The translations under genes and the position numbers were made by a program. Positions 8,011-17,599 of a DNA stretch of 64,000 nt are shown here, piece by piece (the first letter of the stretch is position 1; the number at the start of each line of letters is the position of its first letter). Below the pieces are notes generated by a model. The model did not search any database and was not told the origin of the DNA. It worked only from the letters and a program-made list of their open reading frames with translations. The DNA is from Youhaiella tibetensis (lineage in GTDB: Bacteria; Pseudomonadota; Alphaproteobacteria; Rhizobiales; Devosiaceae). Location of the stretch: the NCBI RefSeq assembly GCF_008000755.1, contig NZ_CP041690.1, positions 4,242,001 through 4,306,000 of the forward strand. Direction: 5' to 3'.

Positions 8011-8014
8011 CGTC

Positions 8015-9025
8015 ATGGCCCCCATCATCCCGCTGTCCCTGCTCGACCTCGCTCCCATCGCGGAAGGCACGAACACGGCCCAAGCCTTTGCCGAGACCGT
8101 CCGCTTTGCCACGACCGGGGAAGCGCTCGGCTATACGCGCCTCTGGTATGCCGAGCATCACGGCATGCCCTCGATCGCCTCGTCCTCGCCAGATATTCTC
8201 ATCGCCAGCGCCGGCGCCCATACCAGCGCCATCCGCGTCGGCTCGGGCGGGGTGATGCTGCCCAACCACGTGCCGCTGCGCGTCGCCGAGGATTTCCGCA
8301 CGCTCGAAGGGCTCTATCCGGGGCGCGTCGACCTGGGGATCGGCCGCGCCGGGGGCAGTGACGGGCGCACGCTCCAGGCGCTGCGTTCCTTCGGCGGCGA
8401 GCATTTTTCCGAGCAGCTCGCCGAGCTCCTGGCCTTCGATACCGAGAGTTTTCCGCAGGGCCACCCATTCGGGGCCGTGCGCGTCGTTCCGGACAACATC
8501 GCCCTGCCCCCGATCTGGCTGCTGGGATCGAGCGGCGCCAGCGCCAATGCGGCCGGACAGATGGGCATGGGCTACGCCTTTGCCGCCCATTTCTCGGCCA
8601 CCCCGCCCAAGCCGGCTTTCGATGCCTATCGCGAAGGGTTTGTACCCTCGGCGCAATTTCCCGAGCCGCACACCATCGTCTGCCTGTCGGTGGTCTGCGC
8701 CCCGACCGATGAGGAAGCGCAGTTCCTCTCCGGTTCCCAGGAGCTGAGCTGGGCGCTGTTCCACTCGGGCCAGGCCCGCAAGCTCATCGCTCCCGAAGAG
8801 GCAGCGGCCCACGCCTATACCCCCCATGAACGCGCCATCATCGAGAACCAGCGCCCGCTCTGGATCGTCGGCTCGCCCGAGACGGTCAAGCGCAAGATCC
8901 TCGAAAAGATCGAGGGCACCGGCGCCAGCGAAGTGATGATCGCCACCACCATCCACAGCTACGACCTGCGCCTGCGCTCGATTGCGCTCTTGGCCGAAGC
9001 CTTCGGGCTCGAAAAGCGCGGCTAG
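8015..9025 (+). CDS. luciferase-like (LLM class) flavin-dependent oxidoreductase
   Basis: 336 residues, matching the MsnO8/YhbW group of bacterial luciferase-like proteins: 'PLSLLDLAPI.EG', then 'LGYTRLWYAEHHGMPSIASSSP' (about residues 35-58), 'VGSGGVMLPNHVPLRVAEDFRTLE' and 'GRVDLGIGRAGG'. These TIM-barrel enzymes use FMNH2; the substrate is unknown. No Shine-Dalgarno sequence precedes the ATG at 8015. The upstream promoter and operator suggest tight control by an inducer. Confidence 0.85.
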   Translation: MAPIIPLSLLDLAPIAEGTNTAQAFAETVRFATTGEALGYTRLWYAEHHGMPSIASSSPDILIASAGAHTSAIRVGSGGVMLPNHVPLRVAEDFRTLEGLYPGRVDLGIGRAGGSDGRTLQALRSFGGEHFSEQLAELLAFDTESFPQGHPFGAVRVVPDNIALPPIWLLGSSGASANAAGQMGMGYAFAAHFSATPPKPAFDAYREGFVPSAQFPEPHTIVCLSVVCAPTDEEAQFLSGSQELSWALFHSGQARKLIAPEEAAAHAYTPHERAIIENQRPLWIVGSPETVKRKILEKIEGTGASEVMIATTIHSYDLRLRSIALLAEAFGLEKRG

Positions 9026-9033
9026 AAACGCGA

Positions 9034-9064
9034 AGCGCGGGACACCCACCAGGCATCCCGCGCT
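9034..9064. terminator. hairpin between converging LLM and leuB genes
   Basis: A perfect 9-bp GC-rich stem (9034-9042 with 9056-9064) with a 13-nt loop, midway between two stops. No real T run on either side, so the terminator call is tentative. Confidence 0.4.
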
Positions 9065-9090
9065 CCCCAATCGATAAAATTCTGACGAAA

Positions 9091-10191
<1,101 letters not shown>

Positions 10192-10230
10192 AGGCAAGCG
10201 TCCTTGGGAATTTGAGTAGGGCTAGTTACA

Positions 10231-10272
10231 GCGATGGGGGCCTCCCGGGCAAGACCGGGAGACCCCCATCGC
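10231..10272. terminator. 18-bp hairpin between the dehydrogenase gene and leuB
   Basis: Arms 10231-10248 and 10255-10272 pair over 18 bp with a single C/A mismatch around a 6-nt loop. Neither side has a close T run, so it may be a Rho-aided terminator, an mRNA-stabilising hairpin or an attenuator. Confidence 0.45.
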
Positions 10273-10302
10273 GTTCGGTCGGGGACTTTTTTCGCCTGCC
10301 GG

Positions 10303-11568
10303 TCAGCTGGCGAAGAACGGCTGGGTGCCGTGCGCCTCGATGGCGGTCGAGAGCCGACCGAGGGCGTGCACATAGGCCGCGGTCCGCGCCGTGACCTGGC
10401 GCTCGCGCGCAATCGTCCAGATCGCCCGCCCCTCGCGCTCCATGATCTTCCTGAGCCGCGCATGGATCTCCTCGAGATCCCAGTAATAGCCCTGCCGGTT
10501 CTGCACCCACTCGAAATAGGAGACGGTGACGCCCCCGGCATTGGCGAGAATGTCGGGAAGGACCACGATCCCGCGTTCCTCCAGGATCTTGTCGGCATCG
10601 GGCGTGACCGGGCCGTTGGCGAGCTCGAGCACCACCTTCGCCTTGATGGAAGCGGCGTTGCCGACCGTGATCATGTCCTCGAGCGCCGCCGGAACCAGCA
10701 ATTCGCAATCGACCCCGACGAGGTCTTCGGCCGGAATGACCCGGGCGCCCAGCACGCCGGCAAGCGCGGCGACCGACTGGCCTTCGGCCTTGCCCGCGAT
10801 GAGCTTTTCGACATCGAGGCCAGCATCGGAATGGATGGCGCCCGAGGAATCGGAAACCGCCACGATCCTGTGGCCGTCTCCTGCGGCAAGTCTGGCGTAG
10901 AACTGGCCGGCGTTGCCGAACCCCTGGATGGCCACGCGCATGTTTTCGCCCAGGCCCAGCTCGCCTGCGAGATGGCGCACGAGGTAGTAGCCGCCGCGCG
11001 CCGTGGCGTCGTTGCGGCCGAGCGAACCGCCCAGCGCGATAGGCTTGCCGGTGATGACGGCCGGGGAGACCTCGCCCACGATCTGGCTATATTCGTCGGC
11101 CATCCAGCCCATGATCATGGCATTGGTATAGACGTCGGGCGCCGGAATATCCCGGTTGGGGCCCACGACCTTGGCAAAGGCCTGCATATAGGCGCGCGAC
11201 AGGCGTTCGAGCTCGCTCTTGGAGAGCGTGCGCGGATCGACGCGCACCGCGCCCTTGCCCCCGCCATAGGGCAGGTCCATCACCGCGCATTTGAAGGTCA
11301 TCCAGAAGGCGAGCGTCTCGACCTCCTCTACGGTCGAGTCGGGATGGAAGCGGATGCCGCCCTTGGTCGGCCCGCGCGTATCGTCATAGCGGCAGCGCCA
11401 GGCCAGGAAGGACTTTCGCGAGCCGTCGTCCATGCGGATCATCAGCCGCATCTTGGTGGTTTCGCGCGGATATTTGAGTTTCTCGATGACGTCCGGATCG
11501 ATCTGCAAATGGCTCGCCGCCGCCTCCAGGCGGACAAGAGCACGGTCTAGCAAGCTGTCATCGGACAT
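10303..11568 (-). CDS. Glu/Leu/Phe/Val family dehydrogenase (likely glutamate dehydrogenase)
   Basis: 421 residues, matching hexameric NAD(P)-dependent glutamate dehydrogenases that interconvert glutamate and 2-oxoglutarate plus ammonium. PYGGGKGAVRVDP (about residue 100-112) carries the catalytic lysine, GGSLGRNDATARG precedes the cofactor domain, and AIQGFGNAGQF is the Rossmann glycine motif. ATG at 11568 is chosen because GAGGG sits 7 bp before it; an in-frame ATG at 11610 has no homology. Glutamate is the most likely substrate, but other amino acids cannot be excluded. Confidence 0.9.
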   Translation of the reverse strand: MSDDSLLDRALVRLEAAASHLQIDPDVIEKLKYPRETTKMRLMIRMDDGSRKSFLAWRCRYDDTRGPTKGGIRFHPDSTVEEVETLAFWMTFKCAVMDLPYGGGKGAVRVDPRTLSKSELERLSRAYMQAFAKVVGPNRDIPAPDVYTNAMIMGWMADEYSQIVGEVSPAVITGKPIALGGSLGRNDATARGGYYLVRHLAGELGLGENMRVAIQGFGNAGQFYARLAAGDGHRIVAVSDSSGAIHSDAGLDVEKLIAGKAEGQSVAALAGVLGARVIPAEDLVGVDCELLVPAALEDMITVGNAASIKAKVVLELANGPVTPDADKILEERGIVVLPDILANAGGVTVSYFEWVQNRQGYYWDLEEIHARLRKIMEREGRAIWTIARERQVTARTAAYVHALGRLSTAIEAHGTQPFFAS

Positions 11569-11752
11569 TTCGGCACCCTCATTTGATGATACATTAGGCA
11601 TCATGCGCAATAATAAGGCGTGATACGTGCCACAGCATTTTGACTAGGGCAACAAGGCTGACGCAATTTGGCGCACATTTGTGCAACCGGCCTATTGACG
11701 GTGCAGCTTTCCGGCCTAGAGTGAAGAGCGCTGATCGCTTTCGAGACGTGCC

Positions 11753-12136
11753 TTGCTCACCTCCGCCCCGCTGCCCGACATCCTCATCAATTCGGACGAC
11801 TACAACCGCGTCATGCTCCTGGCCGAGCGGGTCAGCGGCCACATGCCGTATGTGTCGTCCTACCTGGTGCGCGAGCTCAGCCGGGCCGATGTGTGCCAGC
11901 CCTGGGATCCGGCAGGCGTCTCCATGGGCCACCGCGTGCGTTTCCGGCTCGACGACGAGCCGATCCAGCGCCTCGGGCGCCTGACCTATCCGCGCGGCGT
12001 GGTGCCGGCCAAGGGCGACGTGCCGATCCTGGGCGCGGTGGGCGCCGCGCTCATCGGCATGCACCGCAACGCCACCATCGAGTGGATGGACAATGGCCGC
12101 CTGCGCACGCTCACGGTGCTCGATTACGGGTGGTAG
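11753..12136 (+). CDS. Rnk / GreA-GreB C-terminal domain protein
   Basis: 127 residues. The fold pattern is that of Rnk (nucleoside diphosphate kinase regulator): a short helical N-terminus (DYNRVMLLAERVSG...LVRELSRADV), then the FKBP-like C-terminal domain of Gre factors (VRFRLDDEP, RLTYPRGV, ILGAVGAALIG). Rnk proteins bind RNA polymerase but lack the GreA coiled coil. The start is TTG at 11753: no in-frame ATG precedes the conserved part, and a GAG lies 7 bp upstream. Confidence 0.75.
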   Translation: MLTSAPLPDILINSDDYNRVMLLAERVSGHMPYVSSYLVRELSRADVCQPWDPAGVSMGHRVRFRLDDEPIQRLGRLTYPRGVVPAKGDVPILGAVGAALIGMHRNATIEWMDNGRLRTLTVLDYGW

Positions 12137-12172
12137 GGCTGGAGCCGGGCGGAACCCGAGCCCTCGCCGTCA

Positions 12173-12562
12173 TCAGGATCTGCCGGCCCCGATCCGGGCG
12201 GTGACCTCGATCTCGACCTTCATCGCCTCTTCGATCATCTGGGCGATGACCATGGTGGCGGCAGGGCGAATGTCCTTGAAGACCGGGCCCACCGCGGCGA
12301 CCACCGCGCTCACATAGGAGCGGTCGCCGACATAATAGGTGACGCGCACGACGTCCGAAATGTCCGAACCGAGCTCGCCGAGCGCCTTGCCTATGGTCGC
12401 CAGCGCATTGGACGCCTGGGCGCCCACGTCCTCGGGCATGGTCATGGTCGCGTAGTCGTATCCCGTGGTGCCCGAGACATAGACCGTGTCCTCGTGCCGA
12501 ACGGCCCGGCAATAGCCGAAAGTGGCTTCAAAGGGCGAGCCGGTCGAAACGCGCTGCACCAT
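12173..12562 (-). CDS. RidA-family protein
   Basis: 129 residues with the YjgF/RidA pattern: GYCRAVRHEDTVYVSGTTGYD in the N-terminal half, 'ASNALATIGKALGELGSDISDVVRVTYYV' and the C-terminal AATMVIAQMIEEAMKVEIEVTA. The family deaminates reactive enamines and imines made by PLP enzymes, or has related hydrolase roles. Here the usual catalytic-arginine position of classic RidA (R105) is unclear (IAQM), so this may belong to another Rid subfamily. It is the third gene of an argC-leuD-rid operon (22 bp after leuD). Confidence 0.8.
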   Translation of the reverse strand: MVQRVSTGSPFEATFGYCRAVRHEDTVYVSGTTGYDYATMTMPEDVGAQASNALATIGKALGELGSDISDVVRVTYYVGDRSYVSAVVAAVGPVFKDIRPAATMVIAQMIEEAMKVEIEVTARIGAGRS

Positions 12563-12584
12563 GGCCCGCCCCGGTGTAAGCGGC

Positions 12585-13190
12585 TCAGATCCAGGGGCGC
12601 TCGGCCGCCATCTTGGTCTCGAAGCCACCGATCTGGGTGTCGTGCTTGAGCGTCGAGGCGATGTCGTCCAGCCCTTCGAGCAGGATGTGCTTGCGGGCCG
12701 GGTCGATGTCGAAATGCAGCGTGCCGCCGTCCGGTCCCTTGATGGTCTGGCTTTCCAGGTCGATCGTGAGCGTAGCGTTCGAGCCGCGCTCGGCATCGTC
12801 GAGCAGCAGCGCCAGTTCCTCGGGCTTCACCACCAGCGGCAGGATGCCGTTCTTGAAGCAGTTATTGTAGAAGATGTCGGCAAAGCTGGTCGAGATGACG
12901 CAGCGGATGCCGAAATCGAGCAGCGCCCAGGGGGCATGCTCGCGGCTCGAGCCGCAGCCGAAATTGTCGCCCGCGATGATGATCTGGGCGCCGCGATAGG
13001 CCGGCTTGTTGAGGATGAAATCCGGGTTCTCGGTGCCGTCCTCGTTATAGCGCATCTCCGAGAACAGCGCCGTGCCCAGACCCGTCCGCTTGATGGTCTT
13101 CAGGTACTGCTTGGGGATGATCATATCGGTGTCGATATTGATGATCGGCAGCGGCGCGGCGACGCCGGTCAGCGAGGTGAACTTGTCCAT
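12585..13190 (-). CDS. leuD: 3-isopropylmalate dehydratase small subunit
   Basis: 201 residues, full length. With LeuC it isomerises 2- to 3-isopropylmalate in leucine synthesis. Key segments: [23 protein letters not shown] near the N-terminus and the swivel-domain motif [17 protein letters not shown] (about 74-90). leuC is not in the window. It starts 12 bp after argC; its ribosome-binding GGAG overlaps the argC stop region, which suggests coupling. Confidence 0.97.
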   Translation of the reverse strand: MDKFTSLTGVAAPLPIINIDTDMIIPKQYLKTIKRTGLGTALFSEMRYNEDGTENPDFILNKPAYRGAQIIIAGDNFGCGSSREHAPWALLDFGIRCVISTSFADIFYNNCFKNGILPLVVKPEELALLLDDAERGSNATLTIDLESQTIKGPDGGTLHFDIDPARKHILLEGLDDIASTLKHDTQIGGFETKMAAERPWI

Positions 13191-13202
13191 TCGCCAAAAC
13201 TC

Positions 13203-14153
13203 CTAAGCAGCAAGGCTGGTGGCCGCGTCGACCCCCAGCATGAGATTGAGATTCTGCACGGCCGCGCCCGAGGCGCCCTTGCCGAGATTGTCGTAGACCG
13301 CCACCAGGATCGCCTGGGCCTTCTCGTCACTGGAGAAGACGTGCAGGCGCATGCGGTTGGTGTTGTTGTAGCTCTCCGGGTCGAGCTCGGCGGTGCGTTC
13401 GACAGCGGCCAGCGGGGCCACTTCCACGAAGCTCGAAGGGAGGCCGGCATAATAGTCGGCAATGGCCGCGTGGAGCTGGGCGCCCGTCGGCACCTTGTCG
13501 AGGATGCCGAGCTGGAGCGGCACCGCCACCAGCATGCCCTGGGAGAAGTTGCCCACCGACGGCATGAACAGCGGCACGCGCGTCAGCTCGGCGTATTTCT
13601 GCATCTCGGGCAGGTGCTTGTGCTTGAGAGTGAGGCCATAGGGCATGAACTCGGGCGCTTCGTCGCCCTTGCTTTGGTAATCCTCGATCATGGCCCGGCC
13701 GCCGCCCGAATAGCCGGTGACGCCGTTGACGGTGACCGGGAAATCGGCCGGCACCAGCCCCGCCTCGACCAACGGGCGCAGCATGGCGATCGGCCCCTGC
13801 GGCCAGCAGCCCGGATTGCACACGCGCCGCGCCGAGGCGATGACGCCGGCCTGCTCCCGGCTCAGCTCGGCAAAGCCATAGGCCCAGCCCTCGGCCACGC
13901 GATGGGCGGTCGAGGCATCGATGACCTTGGTGGTGTCGTTGGTGATCAGGCTCACGCTCTCCCGGGCCGCATCGTCCGGCAGGCACAGGATTGCCACGTC
14001 GGCAGCGTTGAGCAGCTCGGCGCGGGCCGCAACGTCCTTGCGGCGCTCGCTGGGAATGGAGAGCAGTTCGAGGTCGCGGCGACCGACCAGGCGCTCGCGG
14101 ATCTGCAGACCCGTCGTACCCGCTTCGCCGTCGATGAAAACCTTTGCGACCAT
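13203..14153 (-). CDS. argC: N-acetyl-gamma-glutamyl-phosphate reductase (type 2)
   Basis: 316 residues, the short (type 2) ArgC of alphaproteobacteria. It reduces N-acetylglutamyl phosphate with NADPH in arginine synthesis. The N-terminus [14 protein letters not shown] is the dinucleotide site and C116 in NPGCWPQG is the catalytic cysteine. Two ATGs stand side by side (14156, 14153); the second has GGAG at the better spacing of 7. It leads an argC-leuD-rid operon joining arginine and leucine genes. Confidence 0.95.
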   Translation of the reverse strand: MVAKVFIDGEAGTTGLQIRERLVGRRDLELLSIPSERRKDVAARAELLNAADVAILCLPDDAARESVSLITNDTTKVIDASTAHRVAEGWAYGFAELSREQAGVIASARRVCNPGCWPQGPIAMLRPLVEAGLVPADFPVTVNGVTGYSGGGRAMIEDYQSKGDEAPEFMPYGLTLKHKHLPEMQKYAELTRVPLFMPSVGNFSQGMLVAVPLQLGILDKVPTGAQLHAAIADYYAGLPSSFVEVAPLAAVERTAELDPESYNNTNRMRLHVFSSDEKAQAILVAVYDNLGKGASGAAVQNLNLMLGVDAATSLAA

Positions 14154-14247
14154 CATATGTCTCCGCATTCCCAAGAGCCAAAGAACGGAAATACCGGCGC
14201 AGCCCGAAAAGATGCGCCGGTTTCAATGAACCACCCTGAAAGCGAGG

Positions 14248-14712
14248 TCAAGAACCGCTTTGTTCAAGCCATTGCGCCAGGGCCGCCAGCATGCGCTCCC
14301 AACCGCGCTCGGTGCGGGCGCGATAAGGCTCCCAGACGGCATCCATCTCGTGAAAGAGCGTGGCCACGCACCCCGTTCCGGCCGGCTCGAGGATCAGCGT
14401 CACCAGCGAGGTATCGGCCTCTTCCTCCTCGGGCGAGGTCCACCAGGTGAAAGCGAGCTTGCTGGGCATGTCGAGGGTCCGGTATTCGCCCCAGGACACC
14501 GCCTCGCGATCGGCCCGAAAATCGGAAAAGGCGAAGCGCCCGCCGACCCGCGCATCGATCTCGACCCGCCCCATTTCCCCGCTGAGACCGGCGCTGCGCA
14601 ACGACGCCGCCATCCACTCGCGCACGCTGACCGGGTCGAGCCAGGCCTCCATCACCCTCTCGGGCGGCACGGCGAACCTTTGCGTGACCTTCGCTTCGAT
14701 GGTTCCGGACAT
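14248..14712 (-). CDS. SRPBCC (AHSA1-type) domain protein
   Basis: 154 residues with the Bet v1-like AHSA1 layout: 'VTQRFAVPPERVMEAWLDPVSVREWM' at the start, a central GGRFAFSDF, 'LAFTWWT' and a C-terminal helix 'RTERGWERMLAALAQWLEQ'. These proteins form a hydrophobic pocket; the ligand is unknown. ATG at 14712 is preceded by GGAGG at a spacing of 9. It is divergent from deoD. Confidence 0.8.
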   Translation of the reverse strand: MSGTIEAKVTQRFAVPPERVMEAWLDPVSVREWMAASLRSAGLSGEMGRVEIDARVGGRFAFSDFRADREAVSWGEYRTLDMPSKLAFTWWTSPEEEEADTSLVTLILEPAGTGCVATLFHEMDAVWEPYRARTERGWERMLAALAQWLEQSGS

Positions 14713-14822
14713 GGGATCGGGCCTCCGCCTCGGCCAAATCGGCCGCCCCAAGCGAACCGCAATTGACGCGGCAAAGTCAATCCGGGCAGTGTCTGGCTCG
14801 ACCTGAACGAGAGGCTCTGCCA

Positions 14823-15533
14823 ATGACCCCGCACAACAGTGCCAAGGCCGGCGACTACGCCCCGGCCGTCCTGCTGCCCGGCGACCCGCTGCGCGCCAAA
14901 TGGATCGCCGACAATTTCTTCGAGGACGCGCGCGAGGTGAATGCGGTGCGCAACTGCCTGGGCTTCACCGGCACCTGGAAAGGCAAGCCCGTCTCGGTGC
15001 AGGCCACCGGCATGGGCCAGCCCTCGCTCTCGATCTATGTGCACGAGCTCATCAACTTCTATGGGGTCAGGAACCTCATCCGCGTGGGCACCTGCGGCGG
15101 CCTGGCCGAAAAGGTCAAGGTGCGCGACCTCATCATCGCCCAGGGCGCCACCACCGACTCCACCCTCGTCAAGGATGCCTTCGGACCCTACAATTTCGCG
15201 CCCATCGCCGATTTCGACCTGCTGCGCGCCTGCGTGGCGCGGGCGGAGGAGGCGGGGTTGCCCTATCACGTGGGCAACATGGTCTCCTCGGACATCTTCT
15301 ATCACGACGATGGCCTCAAGTCGTACGAGGCGGTGATCCGGCACGGAGCGCTCGGCGTCGAGATGGAGGCCGCCGCCCTCTATACGCTGGCCGCCCGCTT
15401 CGGCGTCCGCGCCCTGGCCGTATGCACCATGACCGATAGCCTGGTGACCGGGGAAGCCCTCTCGGCGGCCGACCGCCAGTCCTCGCTCACCGACATGGTG
15501 ACCCTGGCGCTCGACGTCGCCATCGCCGCCTGA
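14823..15533 (+). CDS. deoD: purine-nucleoside phosphorylase, DeoD type
   Basis: 236 residues, matching trimeric-hexameric DeoD. It splits purine (deoxy)ribonucleosides with phosphate into base and (deoxy)ribose-1-phosphate. Seen: LLPGDPLRAKWIADNF (phosphate loop), GMGQPSLSIY, VGTCGG (about 90), and GVEMEAAALYTLA with the ribose-binding Glu; DSLVTGE near the end contains the catalytic Asp. ATG at 14823. It stands 130 bp before a sugar-type ABC importer on the same strand. Confidence 0.95.
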   Translation: MTPHNSAKAGDYAPAVLLPGDPLRAKWIADNFFEDAREVNAVRNCLGFTGTWKGKPVSVQATGMGQPSLSIYVHELINFYGVRNLIRVGTCGGLAEKVKVRDLIIAQGATTDSTLVKDAFGPYNFAPIADFDLLRACVARAEEAGLPYHVGNMVSSDIFYHDDGLKSYEAVIRHGALGVEMEAAALYTLAARFGVRALAVCTMTDSLVTGEALSAADRQSSLTDMVTLALDVAIAA

Positions 15534-15545
15534 ACCACCCTGCAA

Positions 15546-15565
15546 AGGGGCGGCACGCCGCCCCT
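15546..15565 (+). terminator. GC hairpin after deoD
   Basis: Arms of 9 nt (AGGGGCGGC / GCCGCCCCT) almost back to back, 12 bp after the deoD stop. No T run, so it may only slow or protect the transcript. Confidence 0.35.
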
Positions 15566-15662
15566 AACCCCTCCCGGCGCCTTCATTATTCATTTGACGC
15601 CCGCTCTTTCCCACGCATACGCTTCCCCATCAGTGGGATCGTTACTCGAGGGGAAAGAGTAG

Positions 15663-16445
15663 ATGACCACCCGCCCGCCGCTCCTGGAGCTGGTCGACAT
15701 CACCAAGAATTACGGGGCCATAGAGGCCCTGCGCGGCATCAGCTTTTCGGTGGGCCGCGGCGAGGTGGTGGCGCTGCTCGGCGACAACGGCGCGGGCAAA
15801 TCCACCCTCGTCAAGATCATCGCCGGCGGCCTGCAGCCGAGCTCTGGCCACATGGTCTTCGAGGGCCGGCCCTATAGCGCCAACTCTCCGGCCGAAGCCA
15901 AGGCCCATGGCATCGAGACGGTCTACCAGGACCTCTCGCTATGCACCAATGTCGACGTGGTCGCCAATTTCTTCATGGGGCGCGAGCTCACCAGGAAGGT
16001 CCTGGGCATCCCGGTGCTCCAGGAGCGCGAGATGGAGGCCGCCGTCGCCAAGGCCATGGCCAGCGCCGGCACCAGGATCCCCTCGCTGCGCACCAAGGTC
16101 GAGCATCTCTCGGGCGGCCAGCGCCAGGCCATCGAACTCAACCGGTTCGTGCACTGGGGCGGCAAGCTCGTGCTGCTCGACGAGCCCTTCGCGGCCCTCG
16201 GCGTCGAGCAGACGCGGCGCGGGCTCGAAATGATCAAGAACGTCGCCGCCCAGGGCATCGGGGTGATCATCATCACTCATATCATGCCCCAGGCCTTCCA
16301 GGTGGCGGACCGCATCGTGGTGATCCGCCAGGGCCTGGTGGCCGGCGACGTCGCCACTGCCCAGACAAGCCCCGACGCCGTGGTCAGGATGATCACCGGC
16401 GAATCCTTTGCCGGTGCCGGGCCGGCCGTGGAGCGATCGGCTTAA
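15663..16445 (+). CDS. sugar ABC importer ATPase (FrcA-like, single domain)
   Basis: 260 residues with one nucleotide-binding domain: Walker A GDNGAGKST (40-48), signature LSGGQRQ (about 149), Walker B LVLLDEP and a switch His in IIITHIM. It belongs to the carbohydrate CUT2 branch, but like FrcA it has a single ATPase domain rather than the fused pair of RbsA/XylG. After Walker B it reads DEPFAALG where DEPTAALG is usual. First of three genes: ATPase, binding protein, permease. Confidence 0.88.
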   Translation: MTTRPPLLELVDITKNYGAIEALRGISFSVGRGEVVALLGDNGAGKSTLVKIIAGGLQPSSGHMVFEGRPYSANSPAEAKAHGIETVYQDLSLCTNVDVVANFFMGRELTRKVLGIPVLQEREMEAAVAKAMASAGTRIPSLRTKVEHLSGGQRQAIELNRFVHWGGKLVLLDEPFAALGVEQTRRGLEMIKNVAAQGIGVIIITHIMPQAFQVADRIVVIRQGLVAGDVATAQTSPDAVVRMITGESFAGAGPAVERSA

Positions 16446-16481
16446 GCCAATCCCGGCAACAAGCAGTCAGGAGCGCTACTC

Positions 16482-17534
16482 ATGAAGAAGTTCATTCTAG
16501 CAGTCTTGGCGTCACTGGCGGTGCTCGCCGCCACGTTCTCGCCGGCCTTCGCCCAGGATGCTCAAGCCAAGGGCAAGATCTACTACCTCGTGCCCACCCT
16601 CCTCGATGAATTCCAGACCGCCTCGGTCGATGCCATCACCATGTTCCTCAAGCAGGTCGGCTACGAGACGGTGACGCTCAACGCCGACAACAAGACCGAC
16701 GTGCAGCAGGGCCAGATGAACGACGTCATCGCCCTCAAGCCCGCCGCGATCGTGCTCGCCGCCGTCGATTTCAATGCGCTCAAGCCCTCGATCGAGAAGG
16801 CGCGGGCCGCCGGCATCCCGGTGATGGAATTCGACCGCCAGATCACCGACACCCCGTCCGACTTCACCTCCGTCGCCGGCACCGTCGAGATCGGCCATAT
16901 CGCGGCCGACGAGGCCCAGCGCCTGCTCAAGGAAAAGAACGGGGAGGTCAAGGGCAAGGTCCTGCAGGTCCTCGGCGACCCCTCCGATCCCTATACGCTC
17001 GATATCCAGAAGGGTTTCGAGGAGAAGATGAAGGACTTCCCCGCCGTCCAGATCATCTCGCTGCCCGCCATGCAGTGGGAAGCCTCCAATGCCGGCACGA
17101 TCGTGTCGGACCAGCTGCTGGCCAATCCGGACATCGACCTGATCTTCGTGCACGCCGCGCACCTGGCCGTCGCCGCGGTGGCCTCGCTCGAGGCCAAGGG
17201 CAAGAAGCCGGGCGACGTGCTGCTGATGTCCTCGAACGGCGCCCCGGTGGGCCTCGACCTCATCCGCAAGGGTTGGGAACAGGTGGAAGTGGAGCAACCC
17301 CTCTTCGCCCAGGCCGCCGCCATCGCCATGTTCGCCGACCTCGTCGTCAACAAGAAGCCCATCAAGCCGGGCGAATACGACGTGCTCGGCCTCAAGGGCG
17401 TGGTGACCGAGGAGGCCTGGGGCCCCAACATCAAGATCCCCGGCGCCGCCATCACCAAGGACAATGTCGACGACCCGAAGTTCTGGGGCAACATGAAGGT
17501 GCCCGCGACCCCGGTGACATCGGTCACCGACTAG
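16482..17534 (+). CDS. sugar ABC importer periplasmic binding protein
   Basis: 350 residues: signal peptide ([20 protein letters not shown]..., cut after AFA, about residue 24), then a periplasmic-binding-protein type I fold (family Peripla_BP_4). Typical segments are [22 protein letters not shown], '[11 protein letters not shown]' and '[22 protein letters not shown]'. The ligand is likely a monosaccharide or polyol but cannot be named. It has its own Shine-Dalgarno (CAGGAGC) 36 bp after the ATPase gene. Confidence 0.88.
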   Translation: MKKFILAVLASLAVLAATFSPAFAQDAQAKGKIYYLVPTLLDEFQTASVDAITMFLKQVGYETVTLNADNKTDVQQGQMNDVIALKPAAIVLAAVDFNALKPSIEKARAAGIPVMEFDRQITDTPSDFTSVAGTVEIGHIAADEAQRLLKEKNGEVKGKVLQVLGDPSDPYTLDIQKGFEEKMKDFPAVQIISLPAMQWEASNAGTIVSDQLLANPDIDLIFVHAAHLAVAAVASLEAKGKKPGDVLLMSSNGAPVGLDLIRKGWEQVEVEQPLFAQAAAIAMFADLVVNKKPIKPGEYDVLGLKGVVTEEAWGPNIKIPGAAITKDNVDDPKFWGNMKVPATPVTSVTD

Positions 17535-17543
17535 CCTTTCCCA

Positions 17544-17569
17544 AAGCCGGGACGGACCTCCGTCCGCCC
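17544..17569 (+). promoter_or_regulatory. hairpin between binding-protein and permease genes
   Basis: An inverted repeat (CCGGGACGGA...TCCGTCCGCCCCGG) lies directly after the binding-protein stop. Such hairpins often protect the upstream mRNA and keep the abundant binding protein above the permease level. No T run. Confidence 0.35.
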
Positions 17570-17599
17570 CGGTCCTTCCATCGTGCCTAGGGGGCAAAC

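Noticed and set aside
12522-14450. A very long open frame on the plus strand opposite leuD and argC
   Set aside because: It is the mirror of two well-defined genes; high GC with G/C third positions leaves antisense frames open. Its translation shows no recognisable domain. The same applies to long antisense frames opposite mnmG/mnmE/rho, hemE, parAB and amtB.
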